A stretch of DNA of 55,588 nucleotides from Synechococcales cyanobacterium C42_A2020_086 (GTDB lineage: Bacteria > Cyanobacteriota > Cyanobacteriia > Elainellales > Elainellaceae), in the NCBI GenBank assembly GCA_015272325.1, contig JACYLU010000013.1, positions 1 to 55,588 of the forward strand, given 5' to 3'. The translations under genes and the position numbers were made by a program. The notes below the pieces were generated by a model. That model searched no databases and was not told where the DNA came from. It saw nothing but the letters and a program-made list of their open reading frames with translations. Shown here in pieces: positions 1-8,727 of this stretch (position 1 is its first letter; each line of letters opens with the position of its first letter).

Positions 1-125
1 ACATCACTTTGAGAGTTGGCTTGATCGCGGGCAACGGAGCCAAAAAGATTGAGCGACTTAACGCCTAACTTTCGTAGCTCATCTTGGTGAGATTGAACTA
101 GCTTGAGTGCATCCAACTTTTTCAT
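1..125 (-). CDS. MNT-type nucleotidyltransferase, N-terminal part (runs off window)
   Basis: The minus strand starts at an ATG (123-125) with MKKLDALKLVQ and reads into LNLFGSVARDQANS at the window edge. GS-x-A-R/G is the nucleotide-binding signature of minimal nucleotidyltransferases (MNT), which usually act as the antitoxin half of HEPN/MNT pairs by adding AMP to the toxin. Only about 41 residues are visible, so the metal-binding Asp pair cannot be checked. The downstream gene lies outside the window. The call rests on the GSVARDQA motif and N-terminal position; partner and activity are inference. Confidence 0.7.
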   Translation of the reverse strand, partial: MKKLDALKLVQSHQDELRKLGVKSLNLFGSVARDQANSQSD

Positions 126-144
126 ATTTTTGCCTTTTACCTTT

Positions 145-309
145 TTACTTTTTACTTGAAATAATAATGGCTCTAATGATTTTCATGATTTTCTCTGCTT
201 CTATCTGGAGCGATTGCATCCGACTTTCTGGAAGAATGCCAGCAGCACTTAGTAGTCTGAGCCAGTAGTAGGTTTCAATGTTAATCTGACAAATAAGCAA
301 GTTTATCAA
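145..309 (-). pseudogene. C-terminal remnant of a four-helix-bundle (S23-like) protein
   Basis: An open frame without start codon reads LINLLICQINIETYYWLRLL, then SAAGILPESRMQ, and ends in a Lys-rich tail with TAA at 145-147. The ET-x-YWL-x-LL pattern followed by an amphipathic helix is typical of the last helices of four-helix-bundle proteins of the S23-insert family. The 5' part is missing: the frame is closed by a TAG at 310-312, next to the tail of the transposase ORF. I read it as a gene truncated by rearrangement around the insertion sequence. Family assignment is by motif memory and moderately sure. Confidence 0.45.
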
Positions 310-314
310 CTAGA

Positions 315-1546
315 TTATTCTTTGTGCTTCATTACTTTTTCATACTGCCCTTCCTTTGCCATTTCAGTTTTTAGAAAATTTACCCATTCATCCGTGTAAA
401 CATAGTCGTCATGAGCTTCATCGTAATGACAGTATTTGAGTGCATCCCAGTCTTGCAAGACTCCTGTTGAGAATTGTCCATTGAGGTAGGCACAACGTTG
501 CTTCAGTACCTGCGGAACGTTAGCTTTGTCCCACTGCGCCCCTGATATCTTGATTCGCCGCCCAAGTTGTTTAACGGTCGATTCAACTGCACCGGAACCA
601 ATGGAGACTCCTTCAGCTTGATAGTAGTCATAATTGACAATCCGCTGTCGATGCTTGTTAAGGTAGCTAACGAAATTCGTAACCCGCTCGTGTTGCCAAT
701 CCTCAAACTGTGCAATTGCGCCCTCGACATCGCCTTGCCACAAACAGGTTTCCACGGCATCTAAACGTTGCACAGAACCACCCACTTTGCCCAAATTCTC
801 AACCAAGTGATACCAGTCCAAAATCTCCCGTCTTTGGGTCTGGTTGCCAATCTGGGTGTAGACATTCCAGATCCCATCATGCCCATCTCCAATACAAGTC
901 AATGGGTCAGATAAAGACTGAACATTGACCCAGTTGACCAACTGCTCATTGTCTTGAAAGAAGGCAGCAACACAGGACTCGTGCAGATTCACTGCCTTGT
1001 AATCTCGCCATTCACTCGGTTGTCCTTGGGGTGTTCGCAATCGCACTTTACCTCCATCGATACTCATCTCCTCAACCGATTCTTCCACTTGCGGTAACTC
1101 AAAGATTTGACGATGCACTAACCGTTGTTGAGTACTATGAGAAACCTTTATCCCAGTCAACACTTGAATGTCTTCTGCTGCCCGCTCATACGATTCGTTG
1201 GCACTCACCAACAAACAACACTGCTCCAGGTAAGGACTCCATCGCGTGTACGCTGTCACCCCCAGAATTTGAGCCTGTTTCTCACTTACGTGCAGTCGTC
1301 CGAGGATACTGTCGAGGCTACGCTTTCGTCCACTTGTAGTGCCGCTGCTTGTTGCAATAAAAAATCCCCGATCTCTGGGCTGACATGTTCGAGCAGATGT
1401 CCTCGCACTGCCGCCTCAATGCCTGCCAACGTTTTCACTTGCTCTGGGTCAGTTTCCTCGTACAGTAGAGCAGCAAGGGCACGAGCGTGCGCTTGGATTT
1501 GGGCTTTTTTCTCAGCGTCCATGGCAGGTATCGGGTAAAGGTACAA
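315..1546 (-). CDS. ISKra4-family transposase, two frames joined by -1 frameshift
   Basis: Frame 1 starts at ATG 1546 (MDAEKKAQIQAHARALAALL) and would stop at 1286. The rest (SGRKRSLDSILGRLHVSEKQ, then TAYTRWSP to CAYLNGQFS) lies in the -1 frame. Joining them at a T-TTT-TTA heptamer (1364-1358) gives one continuous transposase. The C-terminal half has the family's conserved GDGHDGIW, RREILDWYHLVENL and SIGSGAVESTVKQ blocks. Copy 2 stops right after NGQFSR, whereas here the TGA has become GGA, so the frame continues through the terminal inverted repeat into host DNA and adds about 43 foreign residues, ending at 315. Possibly still active, since no other stop is seen. Confidence 0.75.
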
Positions 1547-1619
1547 TGCTCAAAGTTTAGCGCTACCAGCAAAGCCTAGAACTAAGCACTTTTACTCATT
1601 GCAAAAGTGGGATGCACTC
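438..1619 (-). mobile_element. ISKra4-family insertion sequence, copy 1 (about 1.18 kb)
   Basis: The ends are imperfect inverted repeats: GAGTGCATCCCAGTCTTGC at 438-456 and the complement of GAGTGCATCCCACTTTTGC at 1601-1619. The same ends bound the second copy at 50017-51215, which fixes the borders independently of the transposase. The transposase frames match the ISKra4 family, most likely the ISMich2-like group with a two-frame transposase. No identical 8-bp flanks are visible: the left flank begins AAATACTG and the right flank reads CTTAAAAT. The element therefore probably sits at a rearranged or deleted junction rather than a simple insertion. Confidence 0.8.
1358..1364 (-). promoter_or_regulatory. 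-1 programmed frameshift heptamer (T TTT TTA)
   Basis: On the minus strand the heptamer TTTTTTA is in the correct phase (X-XXY-YYZ) for transposase frame 1: codons end at T, then TTT and TTA (codon 63, 1360-1358). Slipping back one base gives DFFIATSSGTTSGRKRS, which runs into the long second frame. In the decayed copy at 50-51 kb the first T is a G (G TTT TTA). Programmed -1 shifting at such heptamers is well known in IS elements. Confidence 0.7.
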
Positions 1620-1700
1620 CTTAAAATCTCCCTCCTTGAGCAATTTTGATTGCTCCAACGTCCAGGCATGAAAATCAGTTTCATAGAGATGAGAGGCCAT
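1620..1700 (-). pseudogene. DUF29 gene fragment cut by the IS (27 codons)
   Basis: ATG at 1700 begins MASHLYETDFHAWTLEQ, and codon 27 (Lys) abuts the IS border at 1619. The sequence is nearly identical to the start of the intact DUF29 gene just upstream (MQSNLYKTDFYAWTLEQ), so it is a truncated tandem paralogue. The rest of the gene is not found on the other side of the element, which indicates loss of DNA next to the insertion. Confidence 0.75.
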
Positions 1701-1716
1701 ATCTTTAAGTTTTGAC

Positions 1717-2166
1717 TCATTTAGCTGTATTCAAATCTGGAGGAAAATCGGGGTCGAGCAATTGTTTTGCAGAGTAGGGGCAGTTTTGGGGTAGGTCTTC
1801 ATCATCTAACGGGGTTTCCAGCCGTACTAAATCCACGCCTGCCCGATAGGCCTTGGCGATCGCCTCTGAAAAGTATGGTTTTAGACTAGGGTTTTCCTCC
1901 AATAAATCATTGATTTCTCGTCTCTGGATTTGAATCGTCACTCGCCAGCTTTTAGTGCGTTTGTCGGGTTGGTAGTGCCATTTCAGTAAATACCCAATTA
2001 AAATTCCTAAACGACTCTCTAGCTCTCGACGTTCCTGCTTTCCCAACGACTCAATTTCCTCCACCAAATTGGGAATATCTAAATGCTTAAAATCCCCCTC
2101 CTTAAGCAACTTTGACTGTTCTAATGTCCAGGCGTAAAAATCGGTTTTATAGAGATTAGATTGCAT
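1717..2166 (-). CDS. DUF29 family protein
   Basis: The 149-residue protein has the DUF29 pattern: an N-terminal LYKTDFYAWTLEQSKLLKEG block, the LVEEIESLGKQERRELESRL helix and a downstream LLKWHYQP segment. DUF29 proteins are abundant in cyanobacteria and often occur in tandem; their biochemical function is unknown. Start ATG 2166 is the start of the conserved block. A truncated paralogue lies immediately downstream, so the family was duplicated here before the IS arrived. The gene ends 28 bp downstream of the helicase start region in the same orientation and may be cotranscribed with it. Confidence 0.85.
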   Translation of the reverse strand: MQSNLYKTDFYAWTLEQSKLLKEGDFKHLDIPNLVEEIESLGKQERRELESRLGILIGYLLKWHYQPDKRTKSWRVTIQIQRREINDLLEENPSLKPYFSEAIAKAYRAGVDLVRLETPLDDEDLPQNCPYSAKQLLDPDFPPDLNTAK

Positions 2167-2193
2167 CGTGTCCTCCCTCGACTTGACTTTAAT

Positions 2194-5100
2194 TTAGCCT
2201 CTAAATAATCCCATCGAACAGATAATCTGTGCTCCGTCTCGCCGTTCCTCCGGGTTGATCACACACAGGGCATCGTGCTCCCGTAGAAAGGTCACCAGTT
2301 TTGCCAACTGCTCATCGCTGATGCCTGATTTGAATTCCCGGTTGAGGCGGGCGATCGCATTCTGCTTCAAGGGGTATTGGTTAATCTCCTCGATCGCCCG
2401 TTCCAGGGCTTCCCACTCCGTGCCCATTGCCAGTAGGGGGGTAGTTTCGCGGATGTGTTGGGTGTAGGCCATCAGGCGATCGTACGTCCGAGCCGCTGCA
2501 CTGCGCTTGTTGCCCAGGGTGCCCGCCACCGTCTTGGTTTGTTCAGCAATCAGTTCTGCTCCGCGTGTCACTAACTCATGGTGCTGGGGATGTCGCGGCA
2601 AGGGAGGCGTATCAATGCTGCACCGTGCCATGCGTAAAATTCGCATTTGCGACTGAGTGACGCTGTTACCGTCCTTATCCACCCACGCCAGCGCATCGGT
2701 GCCACTATCGGTGCGGAGGTACACCAACACGCCCTCTGGATCGGTTCCGGTGGGTTCATGCTCCCGTGTGGAATACACCACATCCGGTAATTTCTCGATC
2801 ATGCCCTTCAACGCCGGGTTGGCCTCGATCGCACTTTGCCAGATCTGCAACGCCTCCGAGGTCAAATCCACATCGCCTTCGTCGGCTTCATCGAGTACGC
2901 CCGATCGCTCGTTGTAGAGATTCAGCAGCATCTCCCGCGCTTGCTCATCCTCAAAAAAGGCTTCATCGGTGCCCACGACCTCTTGATTTTGCTGGAGGCG
3001 ATCGCGCAACCGTCCTCGCAGGTTAATCAGCCGCTCCACCCCCTCCGCAGGCAAAAACAAATAGCAGAGAATCTCCTCCGCCTGCTGCCCAATCCGGTCT
3101 ACCCGCCCCGCCCGCTGAATCACCGGACTAAACCGCCAAGCCAAAGCCGTCGGGTCAGCCGATTGTCCCGTGGCTAAGCCCACTTGTTGAATACCCTGGT
3201 CTTCCAGCGCTTTTGCCAAATACCGAGCCGTATCAGCAAACTGAGTGAAAATGAGCACCTTATCCGTAGGATGTTGCTGCTGTAATAACTCCACCAGTGC
3301 CCCTAGCTTGGCATCCAACGATGGGTTCCATTTGCCCGCCAGTTGCAAAATTCCGATCAATGCTGTGGCATCTTGCTGAAGGTGCTGCTGCAACTCTGGA
3401 CAAAACAGATTGGCGCGAATCCACTTAAACCGACGCGGGTATTGCTCTTGGTATAAGTGATAGATCTCCGCTGCCCGTTGAGCCATTTGTTCATTGGTAC
3501 GCCCTTCTGGCGTAGCATCCTGCTGCGGATCAATGTCTTCTTCATCCACAGCCTCAGTCGTATCCTCGGATGTTTCCCAATCCTGGCTCAAGAGTGAATC
3601 TTCATCCTCATCGTTGCTCACTTCATCCAGTAAGGCGGCATCTTGGGTACCAATCGGCAGAGGAAGATCGTGGGCGATCGCATGGAGATACACATAATTC
3701 CGCAGAATATGTCGCTCCAATGACTGGATAAAGGCAGCACCGCTGCTCTCTAATCGCTTAAATAAATTCGTCCGGCAAAAGCCCATCAACCGTTGCCCCG
3801 CATGGGAAAGATTGTCTAATAGTTTTTGTTCTTCAGCGGTGGGTGGTTGCTTGGGTTTGGGGTCTTCATAGAGTCCTAATCCGTAGCGCGGTAGATTGAG
3901 GGCGTTAATCACATCCACCACGCGATCGCTGTACAACCTTGCGAAAGGATCAGTCTGGGGGTCACCAATGATGAACTGTACTGTACGAGGACGACGGATC
4001 GGGAAATAGGATCGCCGCCCATCGGCAAATTCCAGGTAGTATCGTTCTCCATCCTGCTTGGCATAGGTGTTTTTGATAAAACTTCGGGTTCGCCGCACCA
4101 TGTAGCGACTCATCAACTGCTGCCAATCTTCTGGTTCTGGACTCTGCTCAAAGGCCAAGAGCGATCGCACCGGGCTAGTGCTATGCCTGCGGCGAAACTG
4201 CATCTCACCGCCAATGCTGCGAATGTAGGCTTCGGGTTTAATGCCTAAGTCGGCATCTGGGCGCAAAAATAACTGCAACTGAGCCGACAAGTCCAGATAG
4301 GTCTTGTTATAGGGCGTTGCCGTCAGTAAAATACACCGACTGCCGCTTTGCTCAATGTAGTCTTTAATCGCTTGATATCGCTTGCCCTCTTTGTTTCGTA
4401 GGTTGTGACTTTCATCAATCAGCACCAACCGAAATCGCGTTGGGACATTGGGCAATTCCTGAATTACTTGGCTCATCGGTACCACTTTGCCCCGCAAGCC
4501 ATAGCGATCGATGTAACCCTGCCACATTTTTTCCAGGTTTTTGGGGCAGATAATCAGCGTACTGGTGCCATAGTCTTCCTCGCAGAGATGGGCGATCGCC
4601 GTCCCTACTAGGGTTTTCCTCAGCCCCACCACATCGCCAATGACCACCCCATTACGCTTACTGACATGGTGTGCGGCAATTTGCACTGCCGCTTCCTGAA
4701 AGGGCAACAGTCCAAAACTGGCAGGGGCACGATACTGACTCAATCCATCCCGTGCTTCCTGGGACAGGTGGTACGCCATTTTTAGATAGACAAAATAGGG
4801 CTTGAGCGATCGCCCTGCCCAACTTTCATCGATAATTTCCGCTAATTGCTCAGAAATATCCAAGCAAAAGCGATCGTCCCAACGCTCCTCAAACCATTGC
4901 TCCAGCTTACTTGTATCATCCCGATCCACCACTTCCACATTGAGTTCACCCTGAGATCTCAGTCCAGACAGGGTCAGATTGCTGCTACCCACATAGCTAA
5001 TGATGGGCGTGGCGCGGTCTTTGCGATAAATCAGATACAGTTTGGCATGGAGGGGGTGGCGTAAAAATAGCTTGACCTGCAATTTGTGGGCGAGGAGTTG

Positions 5101-5463
5101 CGATCGCAACCGCCGCAAACCCTCCTCATCAGCGGCACTGGGCGCACCATAGGTGAGTTGCTGACGGAACTCCTGTGCCATCAAGGTTTGCAGTCGAATC
5201 GCTTGCCCCTGATCAATCCGCTCTGGCTCAACCCCGATCGCTAACGCTTGCCGTAATTCCTCCTTCGGCAAACGGTACATCCCCACCAGCAATCGACAAG
5301 CCTGACCCTCACTACCCTCAAATTGCTCAATATCGGCATCAATTTGTCGCCATCCCCGCAAATTAAAATAGCCCACACAGAAATCAGCACGGTAGGCTTG
5401 CTTCAGGTAGTGCTGCAACTCAGGCAGGATAGGTTGCTCAATATTGTCGTAAATACGGGACAT
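2194..5463 (-). CDS. PLD-like domain + SF2 (SNF2-type) helicase, probably damaged
   Basis: 1089 residues. Residues about 1-230 form a phospholipase-D-like domain with HAKLYLIYR and GSSNLTLSG. The DEAD/SNF2 part follows: GDVVGLRKTLVGTA (Walker A), LVLIDESHNLR (DESH box), ILLTATPYN, then the second RecA lobe with KVLIFTQFADTARYLAKAL and QRAGRVDRIGQ. Two lesions are visible. Walker A reads GLRKT where the family has GLGKT (codon at 4618-4620). Around residue 780 the frame jumps from DPTALAWRFSP straight to VIQRAGRVDRIG, omitting the usual 60-70 residues with motif V. Relatives are often in defence or restriction contexts. The reading frame is open, but ATPase activity is doubtful. Confidence 0.8.
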   Translation of the reverse strand: MSRIYDNIEQPILPELQHYLKQAYRADFCVGYFNLRGWRQIDADIEQFEGSEGQACRLLVGMYRLPKEELRQALAIGVEPERIDQGQAIRLQTLMAQEFRQQLTYGAPSAADEEGLRRLRSQLLAHKLQVKLFLRHPLHAKLYLIYRKDRATPIISYVGSSNLTLSGLRSQGELNVEVVDRDDTSKLEQWFEERWDDRFCLDISEQLAEIIDESWAGRSLKPYFVYLKMAYHLSQEARDGLSQYRAPASFGLLPFQEAAVQIAAHHVSKRNGVVIGDVVGLRKTLVGTAIAHLCEEDYGTSTLIICPKNLEKMWQGYIDRYGLRGKVVPMSQVIQELPNVPTRFRLVLIDESHNLRNKEGKRYQAIKDYIEQSGSRCILLTATPYNKTYLDLSAQLQLFLRPDADLGIKPEAYIRSIGGEMQFRRRHSTSPVRSLLAFEQSPEPEDWQQLMSRYMVRRTRSFIKNTYAKQDGERYYLEFADGRRSYFPIRRPRTVQFIIGDPQTDPFARLYSDRVVDVINALNLPRYGLGLYEDPKPKQPPTAEEQKLLDNLSHAGQRLMGFCRTNLFKRLESSGAAFIQSLERHILRNYVYLHAIAHDLPLPIGTQDAALLDEVSNDEDEDSLLSQDWETSEDTTEAVDEEDIDPQQDATPEGRTNEQMAQRAAEIYHLYQEQYPRRFKWIRANLFCPELQQHLQQDATALIGILQLAGKWNPSLDAKLGALVELLQQQHPTDKVLIFTQFADTARYLAKALEDQGIQQVGLATGQSADPTALAWRFSPVIQRAGRVDRIGQQAEEILCYLFLPAEGVERLINLRGRLRDRLQQNQEVVGTDEAFFEDEQAREMLLNLYNERSGVLDEADEGDVDLTSEALQIWQSAIEANPALKGMIEKLPDVVYSTREHEPTGTDPEGVLVYLRTDSGTDALAWVDKDGNSVTQSQMRILRMARCSIDTPPLPRHPQHHELVTRGAELIAEQTKTVAGTLGNKRSAAARTYDRLMAYTQHIRETTPLLAMGTEWEALERAIEEINQYPLKQNAIARLNREFKSGISDEQLAKLVTFLREHDALCVINPEERRDGAQIICSMGLFRG

Positions 5464-5815
5464 GGATTTTATACAGAGCAGGATTTTGGGCTGACGTGAT
5501 CAATCATATCTGGCAGGTTTTCAAGTGGCTCAGCGCTACCCTTTGCCCTGCTGAGAATCATGAAGTGCAGTCCTACCCATGCCCACGCCCTGGATTTTCA
5601 ATACCAACCAGAAGCCCTCAAGCACCGTCCCAACAGATAACCTAAGCGGCACAACTACCAGTTAAGCTGATTACTCCTGTAACAAACTCTTGTTTTGAAC
5701 AGATTCATGAATTGGGCAGAGGTCAATTCATCGGCGGTCCAGAACACTGGGAGATGAAGTGGCATGTAATGCAAATCTAACCCAATCTAACTTAGGAAAT
5801 TATAGGAGACTGACC
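5464..5815. other. Intergenic region without recognisable gene
   Basis: The divergent gap between the helicase (minus) and the PfpI-like gene (plus). It contains a partial 10-bp tandem repeat (AATCTAACCC / AATCTAACTT near 5773-5792) and a plausible Shine-Dalgarno AGGAGA just before 5816. I see no coding frame or RNA. Confidence 0.6.
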
Positions 5816-6376
5816 ATGGCAGAAAAGCTGACTGGCAAAACCGTCGCTATCTTAGTCACCGATGGCTTTGAGCAATCTGAGTTGACTGGACCTAAGCAAG
5901 CTCTGGAGTCTGCGGGAGCACGAACCCATATCATCTCTCCCCAAGCCGATCAAGTTCAAGGCTGGCACCACTTTGATAAAGGTGATTACTTCCCGGTTGA
6001 CTTGCCACTGGATCAGGCTAATCCTGCGGAGTACGACGCTCTGCTGTTGCCGGGTGGGGTTGCCAATCCCGATCAGCTGCGGACCCAGCCAACAGCGGTG
6101 CAGTTTGTGAAAGCGTTTGTGGAGATGGGCAAACCTGTTGCGGCTATCTGTCATGGCCCCTGGACGCTGATTGAAGCGGATGTTGTCAACGGGCGCATGG
6201 TGACCTCTTGGCCGTCGCTCAAAACAGATCTGCAGAATGCTGGGGCGCGCTGGGTCGATCAAGAGGTTGTCGTCGATCGGGAATTGATTACTAGTCGGAA
6301 TCCGCAGGATGTTCCTGCCTTCAGCCGTCAATTAATTGCAGCGATTGCTCAGCCCCAACAGGCTGCCACTCGGTAA
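5816..6376 (+). CDS. PfpI/DJ-1 family protein (type 1 glutamine amidotransferase-like)
   Basis: 186 residues with the class I glutamine-amidotransferase fold of the PfpI/YhbO group: KTVAILVTDGFEQSEL at the N-terminus, ALLLPGGVANPDQLR, and the nucleophile elbow AAICHGPW with Cys112-His113. Relatives are reported as glyoxalase/deglycase-type stress proteins or peptidases; the substrate cannot be read from sequence. ATG 5816 is chosen because AGGAGA precedes it and the family begins there; an upstream in-frame extension lacks homology. It stands alone, with a hairpin terminator at 6508-6550. Confidence 0.88.
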   Translation: MAEKLTGKTVAILVTDGFEQSELTGPKQALESAGARTHIISPQADQVQGWHHFDKGDYFPVDLPLDQANPAEYDALLLPGGVANPDQLRTQPTAVQFVKAFVEMGKPVAAICHGPWTLIEADVVNGRMVTSWPSLKTDLQNAGARWVDQEVVVDRELITSRNPQDVPAFSRQLIAAIAQPQQAATR

Positions 6377-6507
6377 CACTGGCTTATAGCTACCTTTAGT
6401 TAGAGAGAGTTAAAGACCATAACCCTTCTCTTGACAGACCTGCTTCTGGGCTACCTATGGTTACCGTAGAGGTAGACCTAATAACCAAGCAACGGATGTC
6501 CATGGTC

Positions 6508-6550
6508 CATAGCCTCTACTGAATTCACGGTTCGGTAGGGGCTATGTTTT
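6508..6550 (+). terminator. Terminator-like hairpin after the PfpI gene
   Basis: CATAGCCTCTAC (6508-6519) pairs with GTAGGGGCTATG (6535-6546) over 12 bp with one G-T wobble, followed by TTTT. It overlaps the 3' end of the convergent GGDEF/EAL gene, whose stop codon lies in the loop. The T tract is short, so efficiency is uncertain. Confidence 0.55.
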
Positions 6551-8708
6551 GTCGATTGATGCGGTGGTCTGGCAGTGGCGATCTGGATGACCGGCATGTT
6601 AGAGCGGTCCGTTGCTTGTCTTGCATAGAACGCTGTAGATATTGGGTTGCGGCAGCGGCACTAAGCGGTTTCGAGAAAAAGTAGCCTTGCACCATTTCGC
6701 AGTTCAGCATCTTGAGGTAGTTCACCTGCGTTGCTGTTTCTACGCCTTCTGCAACCACCTCTATATTCAATGCCCGAGCAAGAGTAATGATGGTGCGGAT
6801 AATTTCAAAACTGCTGAGTCCTGGCTCCATGGTTTGCACAAAGGAGCGATCAATTTTCAGGGTGTGAATGGGGAACTGGTGGAGGTAGCTCAGCGATGAA
6901 TATCCAGTGCCAAAATCATCCAAACTGAGTCCAATCCCCTTCCCTTGTAGAAACCTCAGGTTTTGCAGGCTGAGTTCATTGTTTTTCATCAGCGAGCTTT
7001 CAGTAATCTCAAGCTTGAGATTGCCCGGATCGAGCCTGCTTTCCGTGATAATTCTATCGATTGTTTCTAAAAAGCGGATGCTCTGGAGTTCATAGCTCGA
7101 TAAATTGATGCTGATGGTTAAGCGAGACGCTGCAGGATGGATCTGCTGCCAAGTCTTCATTTGCAGGCAGGCGGCTCGCAGCACATACTCGCCTATTTTG
7201 GTAATCCATCCGGTTTCTTCAGCCAAGGGAATAAACTGATCGGGAGGGATCAACCCGCGTTTGCCATGTCGCCACCGCAAAAGCACTTCAAACCCTACTA
7301 GGTCTTCCGTTGCTAATGTGAGGATCGGCTGATATTCCAGAAATAGCTCTCGCCGTTTGAGCGCGTATTTCAGCTCGTTCTCTAAATAGAGCTTATCCAT
7401 GATCTGCTCATACATTTCCTGGCAGAACAGTTTATGGCAGGCTCGTCCCAACCCTTTAGCTTGATACATAGCAATATCTGCATCGCGCAGCATATCGTCC
7501 GCCGACTGATAGGCATTAGAGCCAATCACTACCCCGATACTGGCAGTGATATTCAGCAGATGTTCTCCCACTAAAATGGGGCGTTGCAGCCGCTCTTGAA
7601 TGCGGTCGCTGATCAGAACCGCTTCCTCTTCTCCGGCAATTCCGTCAATTAGAATGGTGAATTCATCGCCTCCCAATCGCGCCACCAGATCGGTTGGCTG
7701 GACGGCTGCTACCAAAATCTCGCTGACTCGAATCAGCAGTTCATCGCCGACCCGGTGCCCTAAGCTGTCATTGACGCTCTTAAACCGATCGAGATCAATA
7801 AACAGTAGAGCGAACTGACCGTCTTGCCCACGATAGGCTGCCAGCAATTGGCTTAGCCTTTCGGTAAAAAAAGATCGATTGGCAAGCTGCGTCAGGCTAT
7901 CGTGCTGGGCAGCATAGAGCAGTTTTTGCTCGACGAGTCTGCGAGCGCTAATATCTTGCAAAATACCGTCTACTCGCAAGCGTTGCGTGGACTCATCGAG
8001 CTGAATTTTGGCGGTGCAATGAACCCAGTGAACCTCTCCATTCCCATCAACAACGCGATATTCCAACTCGAAGGAACCGCAACCAGGAGCATCCACCAAA
8101 TGCTGCCGTACAGCAGCTCGATCGTCGGCTGCAATCTGCTCGATCCACAGGTGGGGGGCAGCAATGAGATCATGAGGAGATAATCCATAGATTGTTTTCA
8201 CCGATGGGTTGAGATACAAAATTTCAAATGGGTTCAAACTGGCAGACCAAACAACCTCTTGCAGGGCATTTAAGGTTTGCGTGAGCCGTTCTTCACTTCT
8301 TTGAAGCTGCAGTTGGGTTTGCCGCAGTTCTAGATGGGTTTTGACCCGAGCCACCACTTCTTGCTCCTGAAAGGGCTTTGTAATATAGTCAACTGCTCCT
8401 AGCTCTAAACCCCTCACCTTATTTTCAACATCGGTCAGGGCGGTCATGAAGATAATTGGAATTTGGTGAAGATGAGGGTCTGCCTTGAGACGGCAGCAGG
8501 TTTCAAACCCTCCAATTCCCGGCATCATGATATCGAGCAAAATTAAATCGGGGGGATCTCGACGCGCCTGCTCTAACGCCCGTTCTCCATTAGTGGCAAT
8601 GGCAATTTCAAATCCAGCATCACTCAATACCTCCGAAATCACCGTCAAATTGGCTGGGGTATCGTCCACAATCAGAATTAAGCTTTGATCACTAGAAAAA
8701 AATGTCAT
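6525..8708 (-). CDS. Response regulator with PAS, GGDEF and EAL domains
   Basis: 727 residues. REC domain (about 8-125) with acidic pair Asp15-Asp16 and phosphoacceptor Asp59 in LILLDIMMPG; PAS/PAC (about 140-260); GGDEF domain with intact ARLGGDEFTIL and an RVGDELL segment; EAL domain with FEVLLRW (EVL variant), INLSSYEL, LEITESSLM, DDFGTGYSSLSYL and VVAEGVET. The active-site motifs for both c-di-GMP synthesis and hydrolysis look intact, so the net direction is open. It is a cytoplasmic signalling protein, presumably driven by a histidine kinase; the divergent hybrid kinase 400 bp away is a candidate partner by position only. Confidence 0.92.
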   Translation of the reverse strand: MTFFSSDQSLILIVDDTPANLTVISEVLSDAGFEIAIATNGERALEQARRDPPDLILLDIMMPGIGGFETCCRLKADPHLHQIPIIFMTALTDVENKVRGLELGAVDYITKPFQEQEVVARVKTHLELRQTQLQLQRSEERLTQTLNALQEVVWSASLNPFEILYLNPSVKTIYGLSPHDLIAAPHLWIEQIAADDRAAVRQHLVDAPGCGSFELEYRVVDGNGEVHWVHCTAKIQLDESTQRLRVDGILQDISARRLVEQKLLYAAQHDSLTQLANRSFFTERLSQLLAAYRGQDGQFALLFIDLDRFKSVNDSLGHRVGDELLIRVSEILVAAVQPTDLVARLGGDEFTILIDGIAGEEEAVLISDRIQERLQRPILVGEHLLNITASIGVVIGSNAYQSADDMLRDADIAMYQAKGLGRACHKLFCQEMYEQIMDKLYLENELKYALKRRELFLEYQPILTLATEDLVGFEVLLRWRHGKRGLIPPDQFIPLAEETGWITKIGEYVLRAACLQMKTWQQIHPAASRLTISINLSSYELQSIRFLETIDRIITESRLDPGNLKLEITESSLMKNNELSLQNLRFLQGKGIGLSLDDFGTGYSSLSYLHQFPIHTLKIDRSFVQTMEPGLSSFEIIRTIITLARALNIEVVAEGVETATQVNYLKMLNCEMVQGYFFSKPLSAAAATQYLQRSMQDKQRTALTCRSSRSPLPDHRINRQNIAPTEP

Positions 8709-8727
8709 GCTTGGCTAAAAGCGATAC

